From: Leptospira tipperaryensis
GTDB taxonomy: Bacteria; Spirochaetota; Leptospiria; Leptospirales; Leptospiraceae
Length of the DNA stretch: 64,000 nucleotides
Assembly: GCF_001729245.1 (NCBI RefSeq)
Contig: NZ_CP015217.1
Location: forward strand, 1,738,001-1,802,000
Direction of reading: 5' to 3'
Below the pieces are notes generated by a model. It was not told the DNA's origin and searched no databases. It worked only from the letters and a program-made list of their open reading frames with translations. A program made the position numbers and the translations under genes. This document shows positions 1-9,656 of the stretch, one piece after another. The stretch's first letter is position 1. Each line of letters starts with the position of its first letter.

Positions 1-678
1 ACGTTGAATCTGATTCGGTTTTACGAAGAAGTTTTAAGTTACGACGTAGGAGTAAGAATCACGGAAGAGACCAGGGCTTATTTCTATCAGTTGGGAAAGG
101 TTGCTTCCTTTCCTACTTCCTTCTTTTTAAAGAATGCGTCCAATCCATTGGTCAAACCGCTTCTCACCGGAACTCTCAAAAAAAGCAAACACCTTTCCGC
201 GATGACGAGCAACACGAAAGCGATCACTGGAATTCAATCCTTGGAAGGGAGCGGTTACAACGTTCTTTCCGGAGAAACATTAGGAAAATTGGATATTCGA
301 GTGCTTCCGGGTTTTGATACGAAAGAATACTTCGAAAAAATTAGAGAACTCGCCAAACCGTACGGAGTGGAAGTCGAAATCGAGGACGAGATCGGACCGG
401 ATGATTCTCCTCTCGAAGACGAACTCTTTCAGATTCTGGCGAGTGTTTCCGTTTCTAAGGTTCCAGGAAGTGTCGCCGCTCCGTTTATGTCTTCGGGAAA
501 GACGGATAACGCGCGATTTAGAAGAATCGGGATTCGTTGTTACGGACTCAATCCTGCGATCCTGACTTCGAAGGATACGGAAACTCTTCACGGAAAAGAC
601 GAAAATATCAGCATTGAAAATTTAAAACTGGGATCTCAGATTCTTTTTGAAACGCTCTATCAGTACGTTACTCCTTAG
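1..678 (+). CDS. M20-family metallopeptidase/amidohydrolase, C-terminal part (5' end outside window)
   Basis: The frame is open from base 1, so the start and the N-terminal zinc-binding half lie upstream of the window. The visible 225 residues match the second half of M20/M25/M40 hydrolases. A dimerisation domain carries the LDIRVLPGF strand typical of the family. It is followed by the returning catalytic segment with GKTDNARFRRIGIRCYGLNP and a terminal HGKDENIS, where the His is the last metal ligand in the family. Such enzymes cleave peptide or acyl-amide bonds in the cytoplasm; the substrate cannot be read from this part. It converges on the di-heme oxidoreductase gene across a shared hairpin. 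Family assignment is firm; exact enzyme unknown. Confidence 0.85.
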   Translation, partial: TLNLIRFYEEVLSYDVGVRITEETRAYFYQLGKVASFPTSFFLKNASNPLVKPLLTGTLKKSKHLSAMTSNTKAITGIQSLEGSGYNVLSGETLGKLDIRVLPGFDTKEYFEKIRELAKPYGVEVEIEDEIGPDDSPLEDELFQILASVSVSKVPGSVAAPFMSSGKTDNARFRRIGIRCYGLNPAILTSKDTETLHGKDENISIENLKLGSQILFETLYQYVTP

Positions 679-693
679 AGGCTTTTCAAGCGG

Positions 694-727
694 GCGCGGA
701 AAATTTAGGCTTGGTTTTTTTCCGCGC
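694..727. terminator. bidirectional terminator between convergent genes
   Basis: A 10-bp stem (GCGCGGAAAA at 694-703 pairing with TTTTCCGCGC at 718-727) has A-rich and T-rich shoulders. It sits between the convergent peptidase and di-heme oxidoreductase genes, so it could end both transcripts. Structure is seen in sequence; function is inferred. Confidence 0.55.
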
Positions 728-730
728 TTC

Positions 731-2248
731 TTACAAGGATTTTAAAAAGTTTAGAAGATGGGTTCTTTCTCTGATATCTAATTTTAGAACGTAGTTTTTA
801 CTTTTTTCAGCTTCTCCTCCGTGCCAGAGAATCGCTTCGGTCAAATCTCTCGCTCTACCGTCGTGCAGATAACGAGTGTGACCGTTGACTTCTTCAAAAA
901 GTCCGATTCCCCAGAGGGGAGGAGTCCTCCATTCTCTTCCGCTCGCTTCTTCGTCCGGTCTTTGATCGGCGAGACCTTCTCCCATGTCGTGTAACAAAAG
1001 ATCCGTATAAGGACGGATGGTCTGGTTCGAAATTCCGGAAAAACCGGCATCCGGACCAGTTAACATTTTTGGAATATGACAATTCTTGCAACCGGCTTTG
1101 AAAAAGATTTCTTTCCCGGAAAGGACGCTTGTGTTCGAAGCCTTTCTTCTCGCGGGAACGGCGACTAACTTCATATAAGTCGTGATCGCTTCGATCTTGG
1201 ACTGAGGGACTTCCGGAGATCCTCCGTTAGCGGCCGATTGGCATTGAGTCTGGCCGGTCATACAATTTTCATTGGGAAAAAGGGGGGATGTGATTCCCAA
1301 ATCGCCTAAGAATGCTGCGGAATTTTGGCGGATCAGACTCGGATTATTCGCTTTCCATCCAAATCTCCCTAAGCTCGTACTAGAACCGTCGAGATTCGGA
1401 ATATAATTCGGTCTTCCCGAAATCCCGTCCCCGTCGAGATCATCTGGATCGGCAAACGAAAGAATCGTCTTTTCGGGGATCGCTTCTAAAAGTCCGAGAC
1501 CGATCACTTGTTGAGGAACCCGCAGGGAAGTTTTAATATCGTTTGCGAGAGGACCGTATGCTAAATTCGAAAAATTGAATATAGGAGAACGAAGGGCGTA
1601 GGCGGAACCGTCTTCAAATTTTCCTTCGATTTCTTGGTAGGTAAGAATCACGGTGCCTTCCTTGGAAACTCCCGAAACCGAGTTTGGTTGAAACTGACCC
1701 CCATACTGAGGATCGGGAGAATGAGAATCCGAAGCCGAGCTCAGGCGTACAAGGCTGAACGTAAGAGGTTCACCGTCCTCTTCTAAGGCTCTTCCGTTTG
1801 CGAAGTGACAACTAACGCAGGAATTGGAATGAAAGAAGGGACCTAATCCGTCTCGATCCGGTAGAGAAGCCGAAAAGCCGGGGGTCCAAGGAACTTCAAA
1901 GACGGCTTGTCCGACCGTAAATTCCGAGATCACGTTCAGAGAAGAATCGGGAGCAAACTGACGAAAGGCGGAACTTCCCGATTGAAAGCTCGTCATTCCG
2001 GTTCCTCCTTGGTATTCTTCTCCCGCCTCGTAATCCCAAGGATTGGTAGAAGGAAGATTGTTCAGAACGAACCATGCGGCGGTGAGTTCCATACAAGATG
2101 GGTCATAGGAGCAATTTTCTTCCTTCTGAGTTTGGCAACCCCAGAAAAGAAAAAAAAGTAAAACTCCAAGGGGAAACCGGATTCTCCCTAAAACGTGAGC
2201 TTTAGAGAGAACGAATGAAAGTGTTCGAATTACGTTCTTAAAATACAT
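731..2248 (-). CDS. di-heme oxidoreductase (DHOR, DUF1111) lipoprotein
   Basis: A 505-residue protein with a hydrophobic N-terminus ending in a lipobox (FLFWGC), so it is probably a lipoprotein exposed to the periplasm or outer membrane. Two c-type haem sites are present: CVSCH near residue 144 and CKNCH near residue 386. The C-terminal YLHDGRARDLTEAILWHGGE block is characteristic of the di-heme oxidoreductase family (PF06537), sometimes called thiol oxidoreductase-like. These are periplasmic electron-transfer proteins; in other bacteria they often sit near iron-uptake genes. Its start lies 15 nt downstream of the RCC1 lipoprotein stop, so the two are probably cotranscribed. Substrate unknown. 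Confidence 0.88.
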   Translation of the reverse strand: MYFKNVIRTLSFVLSKAHVLGRIRFPLGVLLFFLFWGCQTQKEENCSYDPSCMELTAAWFVLNNLPSTNPWDYEAGEEYQGGTGMTSFQSGSSAFRQFAPDSSLNVISEFTVGQAVFEVPWTPGFSASLPDRDGLGPFFHSNSCVSCHFANGRALEEDGEPLTFSLVRLSSASDSHSPDPQYGGQFQPNSVSGVSKEGTVILTYQEIEGKFEDGSAYALRSPIFNFSNLAYGPLANDIKTSLRVPQQVIGLGLLEAIPEKTILSFADPDDLDGDGISGRPNYIPNLDGSSTSLGRFGWKANNPSLIRQNSAAFLGDLGITSPLFPNENCMTGQTQCQSAANGGSPEVPQSKIEAITTYMKLVAVPARRKASNTSVLSGKEIFFKAGCKNCHIPKMLTGPDAGFSGISNQTIRPYTDLLLHDMGEGLADQRPDEEASGREWRTPPLWGIGLFEEVNGHTRYLHDGRARDLTEAILWHGGEAEKSKNYVLKLDIRERTHLLNFLKSL

Positions 2249-2263
2249 TCTAAAAATGAAATA

Positions 2264-3802
2264 TTAGGGAAGGTTGATGGAGACAGGAGTCGCCGCGCCC
2301 CAGTTTGTCTGAAGATCGGGTCTTCCCAGAGAACCTTTGAAATTCCAACCCCAACCATAAACGGAGCCGTCCCCTAAAAGAGCAAAGTTATGAGTGGCTC
2401 CGCATCCAAAATGAACAAGACCTTTGATTCCGATAACGGCGCTACCGGGCGCGTAAACCTTGGACGTAGTAGTTTCTCCGATTCCAAGATTGGCGGTGGT
2501 CCCGTTGGCTCCCCAGCCCTTTACGGTTCCGTCGTTTAACACCGCGAAACTCTGGGTTCCTCCCGCCCAAACGGATACTGCATTTTGAATATTCAAAACT
2601 TCTGTTGGAGTTGCGGTGGGTCCGGGAGATCCGCTTCCTCCGATTCCCACTTGTCCGCTTGCGTTCAAACCCCAAGCAAACACCTTTCCATCCGATCGAA
2701 CCGCGAGAATATGATCTCTTCCGTTTGCGATCTGTTTGATTTTACTGAGACTTGCGACTTTGATAGGGGTGGATTGAATCGCGGTCGCGGTATCGATCAC
2801 TCCGTTTCCAAGATTTCCGAATTGATTTCTACCCCAGACATAAACGTCCCCGTTTGCTGTAAGCGCCGCAGAATGTTGAGAACCGGCGATCACTTGAATT
2901 ACATTGGTCAAGCCGACGACCGGAACCGGGTTCGAAGAGATGGTGGTCGCGCTCATCCCTGTGGCTCCGTTTCCTAACTGGCCCACGTTGTTTAAACCGA
3001 AGGAAACTACGGTGCCATCCGATTTCAAAACGAGTGCGTGATCAAAACCGTAGGCGCCCATGACCGCGTCGTTGATACCGGGAACTTCCGAGGGCGGCAA
3101 TCTGGTTCCCGCCGCAGAAGGAGTCGCGGGATCGGTATTGTTGCTTCCGATTCCTAACTGACCGTTTGCGTTGGTTCCCCAGGTGAAGACCTTTCCGTTT
3201 TTTTGAATCGCCATCGAACTGTTCTGAGCAAAGTGAATGCTCGAAATATCTGTGATCGAATTTAACTTTGTGATACTATCGTTGATCCCGTCTCCGGTCG
3301 ATGTTCCGGTTCCTAACTGCCCAAAGTTATTTCTTCCGACCGTATATACGTTTCCGTTTTTTAAGAATCCGGAATGGGCCGCACCCGCAGTGAGTTTTGT
3401 CCCAAAGTAAACACGAATTTCTTTTTGTAGGATCTCCCCGTTTGGACGTTTCCAGCGAAACTGAATCGTATTTTCTCCGTTTGTGGGTTTGAAAGCGGGG
3501 ACGTTGATCCTGTTCTTCCCATCCGAATTTACGGATTCAGCGTTGATAGAAACGATTTTCTCTCCGTTTCTAAGAACTTCTAAAGTTCCGCTTTCCTTTG
3601 TGGAAACGGAAGTCTCCAATTGATAAACGGAAACGATATCTCCGTCCTTTGGGGAAACGATTTCTAAGTCTCCGGAACTTGCCGACGCGTTGGCCGGGCC
3701 CAGGGCGAGGCCTAAGAATGCCAGAGAACTCGGATCGGATGATTTTTCCCCACAACTGAGAATCCAGAGAAGGCTCAAAAGGAAGAGTAATTTGGATTTC
3801 AT
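2264..3802 (-). CDS. RCC1-repeat lipoprotein
   Basis: A 512-residue protein with a lipoprotein signal (LSLLWILSC). Residues about 45-130 form a beta-rich, Ig-like segment. From about 130 to the end there are seven or so RCC1 blades with the recurring pattern [46 protein letters not shown] and similar. RCC1 repeats fold as a beta-propeller and usually bind partners rather than catalyse. The position directly upstream of the DHOR gene suggests a shared envelope role. The start is supported by an AGAGGA ribosome site. A strong inverted repeat lies just upstream (3816-3852). Function unknown. Confidence 0.87.
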   Translation of the reverse strand: MKSKLLFLLSLLWILSCGEKSSDPSSLAFLGLALGPANASASSGDLEIVSPKDGDIVSVYQLETSVSTKESGTLEVLRNGEKIVSINAESVNSDGKNRINVPAFKPTNGENTIQFRWKRPNGEILQKEIRVYFGTKLTAGAAHSGFLKNGNVYTVGRNNFGQLGTGTSTGDGINDSITKLNSITDISSIHFAQNSSMAIQKNGKVFTWGTNANGQLGIGSNNTDPATPSAAGTRLPPSEVPGINDAVMGAYGFDHALVLKSDGTVVSFGLNNVGQLGNGATGMSATTISSNPVPVVGLTNVIQVIAGSQHSAALTANGDVYVWGRNQFGNLGNGVIDTATAIQSTPIKVASLSKIKQIANGRDHILAVRSDGKVFAWGLNASGQVGIGGSGSPGPTATPTEVLNIQNAVSVWAGGTQSFAVLNDGTVKGWGANGTTANLGIGETTTSKVYAPGSAVIGIKGLVHFGCGATHNFALLGDGSVYGWGWNFKGSLGRPDLQTNWGAATPVSINLP

Positions 3803-3815
3803 GATTTCCTCTTTA

Positions 3816-3852
3816 TAGATTGATATCGAGAATGAATCTCAATATCAATCTA
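3816..3852. promoter_or_regulatory. inverted repeat upstream of the RCC1 lipoprotein start
   Basis: TAGATTGATAT (3816-3826) is followed 15 nt later by its exact reverse complement (3842-3852). An inner GAG/CTC pair could extend the stem past one mismatch. It lies 13-50 nt upstream of the ATG at 3802, immediately before the AGAGGA ribosome site. It could therefore be an operator or a leader hairpin affecting translation. The role is inference. Confidence 0.5.
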
Positions 3853-3999
3853 GCCATTCAAGGGAAACCACATCTAACGTCAAGGGTTTCTTTCAAGAGG
3901 GAAAAGGGGAGAATCGTTTTTGACTCTGGATTCCTTTGCGTTTGACAGGCGCAAGAAGATCCCTAAACTCGTGAAAATTCTTTCCTGGAGAATTCTTAG

Positions 4000-5475
4000 A
4001 TGAATCGTAAAACCGGTATTCTTATCCAAATCCTTCTTTTGGTATTCAGTCTTTGGAGTTGTAAAAAAGAACTGAGCGTTTCGATGGCGACTTCGACTTC
4101 GTTAAGCGACAAACTCGCGTTCGCTGCGTTAGGCGGCGGTTCCTGGAAGCCGGAAGCGGGCGCAGAATTTGTAAAGATGCATTTTTATCCCGACGAAGGC
4201 TTTCAATTGAAAAAAGTGGAAGTCGATTCTTGTAAGGGAGAATTCAGCGACGCTGTGACGGCTTACATCAACTTTGACGAGCTCAGCGCATCCGCAACGT
4301 TAAGCGGAACCAAGGCGATCGTCTCCTTTGAAAAACCCGTCTTCTCCAGATCGGTGACGATCAACTTTCGAAAGAACAAGGATCTCTGTATCGGAGAGAT
4401 TCGTTTTTATGACGAAAGAGACAAACCATTCTCCCTGAAACTTCCTAAGATCGTGGAAGGTTCGGCGAAAGCCTCCGAAACCGCAAACCCCGTTTTATCC
4501 TATGACGTGATGAATCTTTTTGATTCTCGTTACGAGTATGCCTGGGCCTCGGATAAAAAGGGAAAGGGGGTAACTCTCGATTTTAAATTCAACGAACCTC
4601 AGAAAATCAATACGATCAAGATCTGGAACGGTTATCAAAGATCGGATCAACACTGTTATTCCAACGGAAGATTGAAGACTGCAACTCTCACGGGGGACAA
4701 CGGTTACGTTCAAAAGATTCAAGTTCAGGATATCCTCGGTCCTCAAGAAATCTCTCTGGAAAAAACCTTCGAAGGTTCTTCTCTTCGTCTGACAGTGGAT
4801 GATATCTACGCAGGAAAGATGTACAAAGGATTGGTGCTCAGCGAGATCCGATTCGGAAAGGATAAAAACTGGATTCTTATCAATCCGATTTCAAGATCTC
4901 AGAGTATCGCCGAGCAGAATCATCTTCAATTTACTCCTCCGGATTTGGATACGATTCTAAATCACGGACTCAGAGGAACCGATGTTTCTACTCTTCCGGA
5001 AGAAATTCAAAGTACGGAAACCGTCGCTGAAGCGGAACCCGCAGCCGCCACGGAAGAAACCAACGGAGTAAGAATCGAATCCAACTGGTCTTTGAGGATG
5101 CGTTCCGACGGTTCCTTTTTTATGGAAGGAAATACACAGGATCAGAAAAGCGACGACATGGGTTATGTAAACAAGACGAGTAAGTTTTACGCGATCGGTA
5201 ACTACGAAGTCAAGGAATCATCTGCGGATTCTTTGAAGTTGAGGGTCTTTGGGTATATGCGAAAATACTCATCTTCTTTTGAGGAAAAATACGGAGATAT
5301 GGACTGCAACGGTTGTGGAAGAGACTGCAATATGGCGGAAACCGATCCGGATAAAAAGGAAATCATCTTTCAGGATTTTATCACGATCAAAAAGATCAAC
5401 GGAAATATCTACGTTCAGAACACGAGTCCGAGTCGTAAACTCGACTTCAAAACCTTGGAGATGGCTCTGGAGTGA
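4000..5475 (+). CDS. lipoprotein with NADase-type glycan-binding (discoidin-like) domain
   Basis: A 491-residue lipoprotein (FSLWSC lipobox near residue 20). The middle part, about residues 130-290, has the layout of the discoidin-like 'NADase-type glycan-binding' domain seen in many Leptospira surface proteins. It begins with [16 protein letters not shown] and continues through [11 protein letters not shown] and a closing LSEIRFGK strand. The C-terminal third contains a Cys-rich CNGCGRDCN stretch near residue 430. A GGAG site lies 11 nt before the ATG. It overlaps the next gene by GTGA, so translation is probably coupled. Carbohydrate binding is inferred from the fold. Confidence 0.8.
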   Translation: MNRKTGILIQILLLVFSLWSCKKELSVSMATSTSLSDKLAFAALGGGSWKPEAGAEFVKMHFYPDEGFQLKKVEVDSCKGEFSDAVTAYINFDELSASATLSGTKAIVSFEKPVFSRSVTINFRKNKDLCIGEIRFYDERDKPFSLKLPKIVEGSAKASETANPVLSYDVMNLFDSRYEYAWASDKKGKGVTLDFKFNEPQKINTIKIWNGYQRSDQHCYSNGRLKTATLTGDNGYVQKIQVQDILGPQEISLEKTFEGSSLRLTVDDIYAGKMYKGLVLSEIRFGKDKNWILINPISRSQSIAEQNHLQFTPPDLDTILNHGLRGTDVSTLPEEIQSTETVAEAEPAAATEETNGVRIESNWSLRMRSDGSFFMEGNTQDQKSDDMGYVNKTSKFYAIGNYEVKESSADSLKLRVFGYMRKYSSSFEEKYGDMDCNGCGRDCNMAETDPDKKEIIFQDFITIKKINGNIYVQNTSPSRKLDFKTLEMALE

Positions 5476-6077
5476 AGTCGTTTCAAATTTTCATCGGGAT
5501 CTTTTTTTCTCTCCTTCTCATCTTAGAATGTAAAAAAGAATCTTCTAATTCCGATTCTGAAAAATTGGTGCCGGCAGAAAGTGACCCGAATCGTCAGATC
5601 CAAGTTTCGGTTCTCTGGGAGAAAAAAGAATTTCCATTCGAGATGGAGCTCTTCGAAGGAGCTTCTCAAAGGCCCGTGGATCTTTGGGCTACGGGCACGG
5701 TGAAAAGTCTTTCAGAGGCTCCGGTTTCTTCACCGATCGACGGGAACAATCTCTTTCTCAGGCCGGGTTCGAAAAAGAAATTTGTCTTGGTGGTACGGAA
5801 TACGAGCGATCGAGACTTTTACTTTTTTGCGGCCCCACACTCGATGGAACCCGCTGAAAGTTCTCTGGGTTTTAAGTTCAAATGTCTTTGTATCAACCAC
5901 GCGTTCTACATTCCTCCGAAAGAAACCTGGTATCGGGTCGTTGAACTCAGAACCGGCGCCGAAGCCTTGGGAAAAGAATTAAGAATTACTCATACACTCG
6001 TCGGAATGGACGAAAACAGGATTCAACTCTATCAAAAAAGGATGGGATCCGGGACATCTTCCTCGAACGAGGATTAA
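5472..6077 (+). CDS. lipoprotein of unknown function
   Basis: Starts with GTG overlapping the TGA of the preceding lipoprotein gene, which implies a two-gene operon. The 201-residue product has a signal ending LLLILEC followed by KKESSNSD, a typical lipoprotein N-terminus. The body is a single beta-rich domain. Its most conserved-looking segment is [32 protein letters not shown], described here by its KCLC centre at about residue 137. That segment weakly recalls the copper-site region of Cox11/CtaG or a cupredoxin-like strand arrangement, but the match is too short to assign a function. No catalytic motif is recognised. Confidence 0.75.
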   Translation: MKSFQIFIGIFFSLLLILECKKESSNSDSEKLVPAESDPNRQIQVSVLWEKKEFPFEMELFEGASQRPVDLWATGTVKSLSEAPVSSPIDGNNLFLRPGSKKKFVLVVRNTSDRDFYFFAAPHSMEPAESSLGFKFKCLCINHAFYIPPKETWYRVVELRTGAEALGKELRITHTLVGMDENRIQLYQKRMGSGTSSSNED

Positions 6078-6111
6078 AATTTTGTTAAACGAAGTGGGAA
6101 AATCGGTCTTC

Positions 6112-6135
6112 AAACGGACTTTACAGCCCGTTTTT
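6112..6135 (+). terminator. possible terminator after lipoprotein pair
   Basis: AAACGG (6112-6117) pairs with CCGTTT (6128-6133) and runs into TTTTT. It is short, but it sits just after the stop at 6077 and before the convergent MORN gene. Confidence 0.35.
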
Positions 6136-6149
6136 CATAAAATAGGAAA

Positions 6150-6833
6150 TCAATTTTTTCCGTAAGGGGATTCTGCTCCGCGTCCGCCGCCGCAGAGGAC
6201 GATCTTATTTTGGATTCTGCAGTTTTGTTTGGATCCGTCAAAGGAAGAACTCATCGTTCCTTCCGCGGAGTTTCTTTCGTCTTGAAAGTCGCCTTCATAA
6301 ACGCTTGTGTCCGGGAATCGAACCTTTCCCGGTCCCATCATGGAACCCGCTTGGAAAGTGCCTTCTAAAAGAGCCCCGTTTCTAAAGATATAAGTGCCTT
6401 TTCCTTCTTTCTGATCGTCTTTAAAACTTCCGTCAAATCTGTCTCCGTTGGCGTATTTGATTCTTCCGGAACCGTTTCTGAGATCGTTCTGAAAGGAACC
6501 TCTGTATTCATCCCCGTTATCGTAGACATAAGTTCCTGTTCCGGAGCTGCAATTTCCCTCGATACAACCTTTCGTCGGTTTTGCATCCGGGTCCACGTTG
6601 GCGGAACGATTGGAAGCCGAAGAATTTGTTTCTTCTTCTTGATTGTTCTGTGCTTCGTCTTCGGCGTAAGCGGATCTGCCGGCGCCGCTTGCGGATTCGT
6701 TCGGTGGGGGCTTCTTATCTCCCGAGGAACACTGAGTGAAAAGAATCAAAAATACCAATGCACTAAGAAGCGTAGTTAACTTAGAATTTTTTAAAGAGAC
6801 AAAACGAGTCTCAAAAGCTCTAAAGAGAATCAT
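6150..6833 (-). CDS. MORN-repeat lipoprotein
   Basis: Four consecutive MORN-type repeats are visible in the C-terminal half: [54 protein letters not shown] and [14 protein letters not shown]. They follow a Ser/Asn/Glu-rich linker. The N-terminal hydrophobic stretch ends in a lipobox (LILFTQC), so this is a predicted lipoprotein. The frame is open back to 6911, but the ATG at 6833 places the signal peptide best. MORN repeats are beta-hairpin modules that mediate membrane or protein contacts. No enzyme domain is attached. Function unknown. Confidence 0.8.
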   Translation of the reverse strand: MILFRAFETRFVSLKNSKLTTLLSALVFLILFTQCSSGDKKPPPNESASGAGRSAYAEDEAQNNQEEETNSSASNRSANVDPDAKPTKGCIEGNCSSGTGTYVYDNGDEYRGSFQNDLRNGSGRIKYANGDRFDGSFKDDQKEGKGTYIFRNGALLEGTFQAGSMMGPGKVRFPDTSVYEGDFQDERNSAEGTMSSSFDGSKQNCRIQNKIVLCGGGRGAESPYGKN

Positions 6834-6919
6834 AATTTTCGAATACTGAATGGAAGCGTTTCTACCGGAGTTCATAGTCAAAATATTATTAAGTAACCCG
6901 AAATCTGTCAAACCGATTT

Positions 6920-8629
6920 CTATTTCAAGAGTTCCGAGACGGGCATCGCTTGCTGATTGATAAACGAAGGAAGTTTTGAACGTATCTTTTGATATAAGAA
7001 TAAATAGAAATGTCTCATTGAAGGAGAAAAAAGAATTCGATCTAGGATTCTCGTGTCTTTCTGTCTTCGAATAAATAATTTCAGTAAAAGTTTAGACATA
7101 AATCCAGGAATTTTTCTGCGGGAAAGAATTCTAAATTTATACGCGTTCGGATAATTTTCCGCGTAGATCTTTGCAAGATGAATCGTCTCCTCTAAAAGGT
7201 AGTTCTGTCTTTCCGGATCGGGAAGATAGAGAAGTTCCCGACAAAAAGCAAAGAGCTGAAACGTATCGTATTGAAAACGAAAATCATACGAGAGAGAAAT
7301 TCGTTTTGCGATCCTTCCCATTTCCTTTAAACTTTCAATCGATTCGTATCCCTTTTTTACAGAAAGCTCTTTGTCTTTGCAAAAAGAATCATAGAGAATT
7401 CTAAAATGATCGCTGATCGTAACCCGATCCCAGGTGATATGGAGCAGGGGTGGAATCCTGACTCTGTGAATATAGAGTTGTTGATCCGCAAATTCGGGAT
7501 CATAGAGAAGATTCAAGATGACACGATCGGAAAGCCGTAAGAATCGAATCAACTCTGTGAGATTTTTCTTTCCGTAAAACTTACGAAGACTCTTTTTTAC
7601 ACTCCAATCTTTTTTGAAAAGACCGAGACATACGAACGTATTGAGTTCGTTCCAATAGGAAGTATTCTTTAAAAACGTAATATTCTGAAAAGAGGACCAA
7701 CCCCCGGTTTGACACCAAACGCTGAATCCCACAAGGTTTTTTGCTTTTTTTAGTTCTTCTTTGTAGGACGCGTATTGCCAGCCGACAAAGGAAGGAAATT
7801 CTCCAAAACCCTCGTATTCCCTTCTTGCTTGGAATTCCACGAGTTTGGGTCTTTCGTCCTGAAAGAAAAGAGGATTGAGTTTCAGATATCGAAAAAAATC
7901 TCCTTCTCCATATTTCATAGAAATGATCAAATTTTCCGTTGGAATGTTTTGAAAAACCTTTTCGTAGGTTTTCGGATTCCAGATCAGATCTCCGATCGGA
8001 TACGCGCCAATCGTCCAAGTTCTAAATATTAGAGTTTTAGAATGTTTTTTGAATACGGGTAGAATTTCTTTCAGAAGTCGATTGGCGTCTTCCGGAGTTT
8101 TTAAAAAAAGTTTGCTTCTGAAGTCGCCTTTGACGTCGACTCCGTCCGATTCTCCGATCCTTAAAATGATTCCGTCTATGTTTTCAAATTCGGAAAAAAG
8201 GTTTTCAAGAACCAGACGAAAAAAAGAAACAACTCGATCAAATTCTCCTTTCGTTTCTTTTTCAATATAAGAATTGGAAAAAAGAAAGTCACTCGTAAGA
8301 AAGACCTTCATCCCATTCTTCTTCGCCGTCTTAAAAAGTTTGCGATATGATTTTTGATAGGATTGAATTTTGGAACGAAGGTTGTCCGGATAAAAGGAAA
8401 GATCCGTAAGAAAGGAAAGTTCGTCGATGGAAACCGCGTTGTATCCCATCTTACTCACTCTTTTTACGTAAGAATCAAAATTCTCCCGTATTCTTTTGTG
8501 AGTTTTTTTTCTGAACTCTTGATTTTTTTCCAAAAGTCCGATCGGAGCCTTGGACCAGTTCTGCGATCTGCCGGGCGCCTTTACAAAAAAGGGCGCGCTG
8601 GAATCGATAAGAGCCAGATCCAAGTTCAT
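6920..8629 (-). CDS. putative TIM-barrel glycoside-hydrolase-like protein
   Basis: A 569-residue protein without a signal peptide, so probably cytoplasmic. The first 330 residues read like a TIM barrel with alternating strands ([53 protein letters not shown]). The segments [10 protein letters not shown] and [18 protein letters not shown] recall the core of GH67 alpha-glucuronidases, where the equivalent region contributes active-site residues. The C-terminal part is helical. I infer a glycosidase-like fold; substrate and activity are unproven. The start codon directly abuts the stop of the DMT transporter gene (8630-8632), suggesting one transcript and possibly handling of an imported metabolite. 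Confidence 0.6.
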   Translation of the reverse strand: MNLDLALIDSSAPFFVKAPGRSQNWSKAPIGLLEKNQEFRKKTHKRIRENFDSYVKRVSKMGYNAVSIDELSFLTDLSFYPDNLRSKIQSYQKSYRKLFKTAKKNGMKVFLTSDFLFSNSYIEKETKGEFDRVVSFFRLVLENLFSEFENIDGIILRIGESDGVDVKGDFRSKLFLKTPEDANRLLKEILPVFKKHSKTLIFRTWTIGAYPIGDLIWNPKTYEKVFQNIPTENLIISMKYGEGDFFRYLKLNPLFFQDERPKLVEFQARREYEGFGEFPSFVGWQYASYKEELKKAKNLVGFSVWCQTGGWSSFQNITFLKNTSYWNELNTFVCLGLFKKDWSVKKSLRKFYGKKNLTELIRFLRLSDRVILNLLYDPEFADQQLYIHRVRIPPLLHITWDRVTISDHFRILYDSFCKDKELSVKKGYESIESLKEMGRIAKRISLSYDFRFQYDTFQLFAFCRELLYLPDPERQNYLLEETIHLAKIYAENYPNAYKFRILSRRKIPGFMSKLLLKLFIRRQKDTRILDRILFSPSMRHFYLFLYQKIRSKLPSFINQQAMPVSELLK

Positions 8630-9499
8630 CTAAGGACCGTCCTTTTTAAAACGAATCGTTTCTAAGGTTCCCGCGATTAAAATCAAAACACCTCCCGTGA
8701 TTTCTCGATAACCCGGAATGTCGCCTAAGATGATCCAGGCGAGAAGAATGGAATACACGGGTTGAATACTCGAAAGAATCCCGGCGGTCTTTAGTTTTAA
8801 TTGAAACATGGATTTCACGTAGAGCGTATGAGCGAAGGCCGTGAAAAAAAATCCGAGCAAAACCATAAGACCTAAAGAATGAAAGCTCGTTGGAATCGGA
8901 TCCCAGTAACAAACGGGAGCGAGAAAGAACCCAGCGGTAAGGGATTGTAAAAACATCACCTGCGCGCTTCCGTGATGGGAAAGAAATTTTTTTGTGATCA
9001 GATTTCGATACGAAAACGTAAACGCGGAAAGAAGTCCGGAGAGAATTCCTAAAAACAAATCGTTCCCGGGTTTCAATTCGGGGATGAGAATTCCCACTCC
9101 CAAAAGAACCAGAAGCGCCAGGAGAAGATCCGTCTTTCTGGGACGAGTCGCAAAGTAGATCGGCTCTAAAAAGACTGTGATGACCGGATGTGTAAACAAT
9201 GTGAGAACCGCGATCGCGGGCGAGGCGAGTCTCGCGGAAGCAAAAAAAGTGATCCAGTGAACCGCCAAAAGAATTCCACTTCCGAGAGAGGCCAGATTCT
9301 CAGTCTTGGAGGTAAAGAAGACGGGTTTGCCCCTCCATTTCAAAAAGAGATAGAGGCCTGCGCTTGCAAAGACCGTTCGGCTGAACGTAATCATCCAGAC
9401 GCTTTCGTCGATCAACTTTGCAAAGAGAATGTTTCCGCTGATGAGAAGCATCGCGAATTGAAATTCGAGGAACGTTTTTGTTTTGGATTCGGAGGACAT
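8630..9499 (-). CDS. EamA/DMT-family transporter
   Basis: A 289-residue protein of about ten hydrophobic helices arranged as two EamA repeats. The second repeat begins near GILSGLLSAFTFSYRN and ends with the family-typical LLAWIILGDIPGYREITGGVLILIAG. These inner-membrane carriers usually export amino acids, nucleotide precursors or other small metabolites; the substrate cannot be predicted. The gene is immediately followed, without a gap, by the TIM-barrel gene. Confidence 0.88.
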   Translation of the reverse strand: MSSESKTKTFLEFQFAMLLISGNILFAKLIDESVWMITFSRTVFASAGLYLFLKWRGKPVFFTSKTENLASLGSGILLAVHWITFFASARLASPAIAVLTLFTHPVITVFLEPIYFATRPRKTDLLLALLVLLGVGILIPELKPGNDLFLGILSGLLSAFTFSYRNLITKKFLSHHGSAQVMFLQSLTAGFFLAPVCYWDPIPTSFHSLGLMVLLGFFFTAFAHTLYVKSMFQLKLKTAGILSSIQPVYSILLAWIILGDIPGYREITGGVLILIAGTLETIRFKKDGP

Positions 9500-9616
9500 G
9501 GTGCGGACTCTTCAACCAAAAGACGAGAAAGCTTTCTCCTGGAAAACAAAATAGATTTTTTTAGAACGAAAGAAAATCGAAAAAGAGAAGAAACTGTTTT
9601 GAATTTGTAAAACTGA

Positions 9617-9646
9617 CTTTCCCGCTTTTGGATAAAAACGGGAAAG
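9617..9646 (-). terminator. terminator downstream of desaturase gene
   Basis: CTTTCCCG (9617-9624) pairs with CGGGAAAG (9639-9646). On the minus strand it follows the desaturase stop at 9657 and is trailed by a short TCAGTTTT run. Confidence 0.5.
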
Positions 9647-9656
9647 CCCGGTTGTG

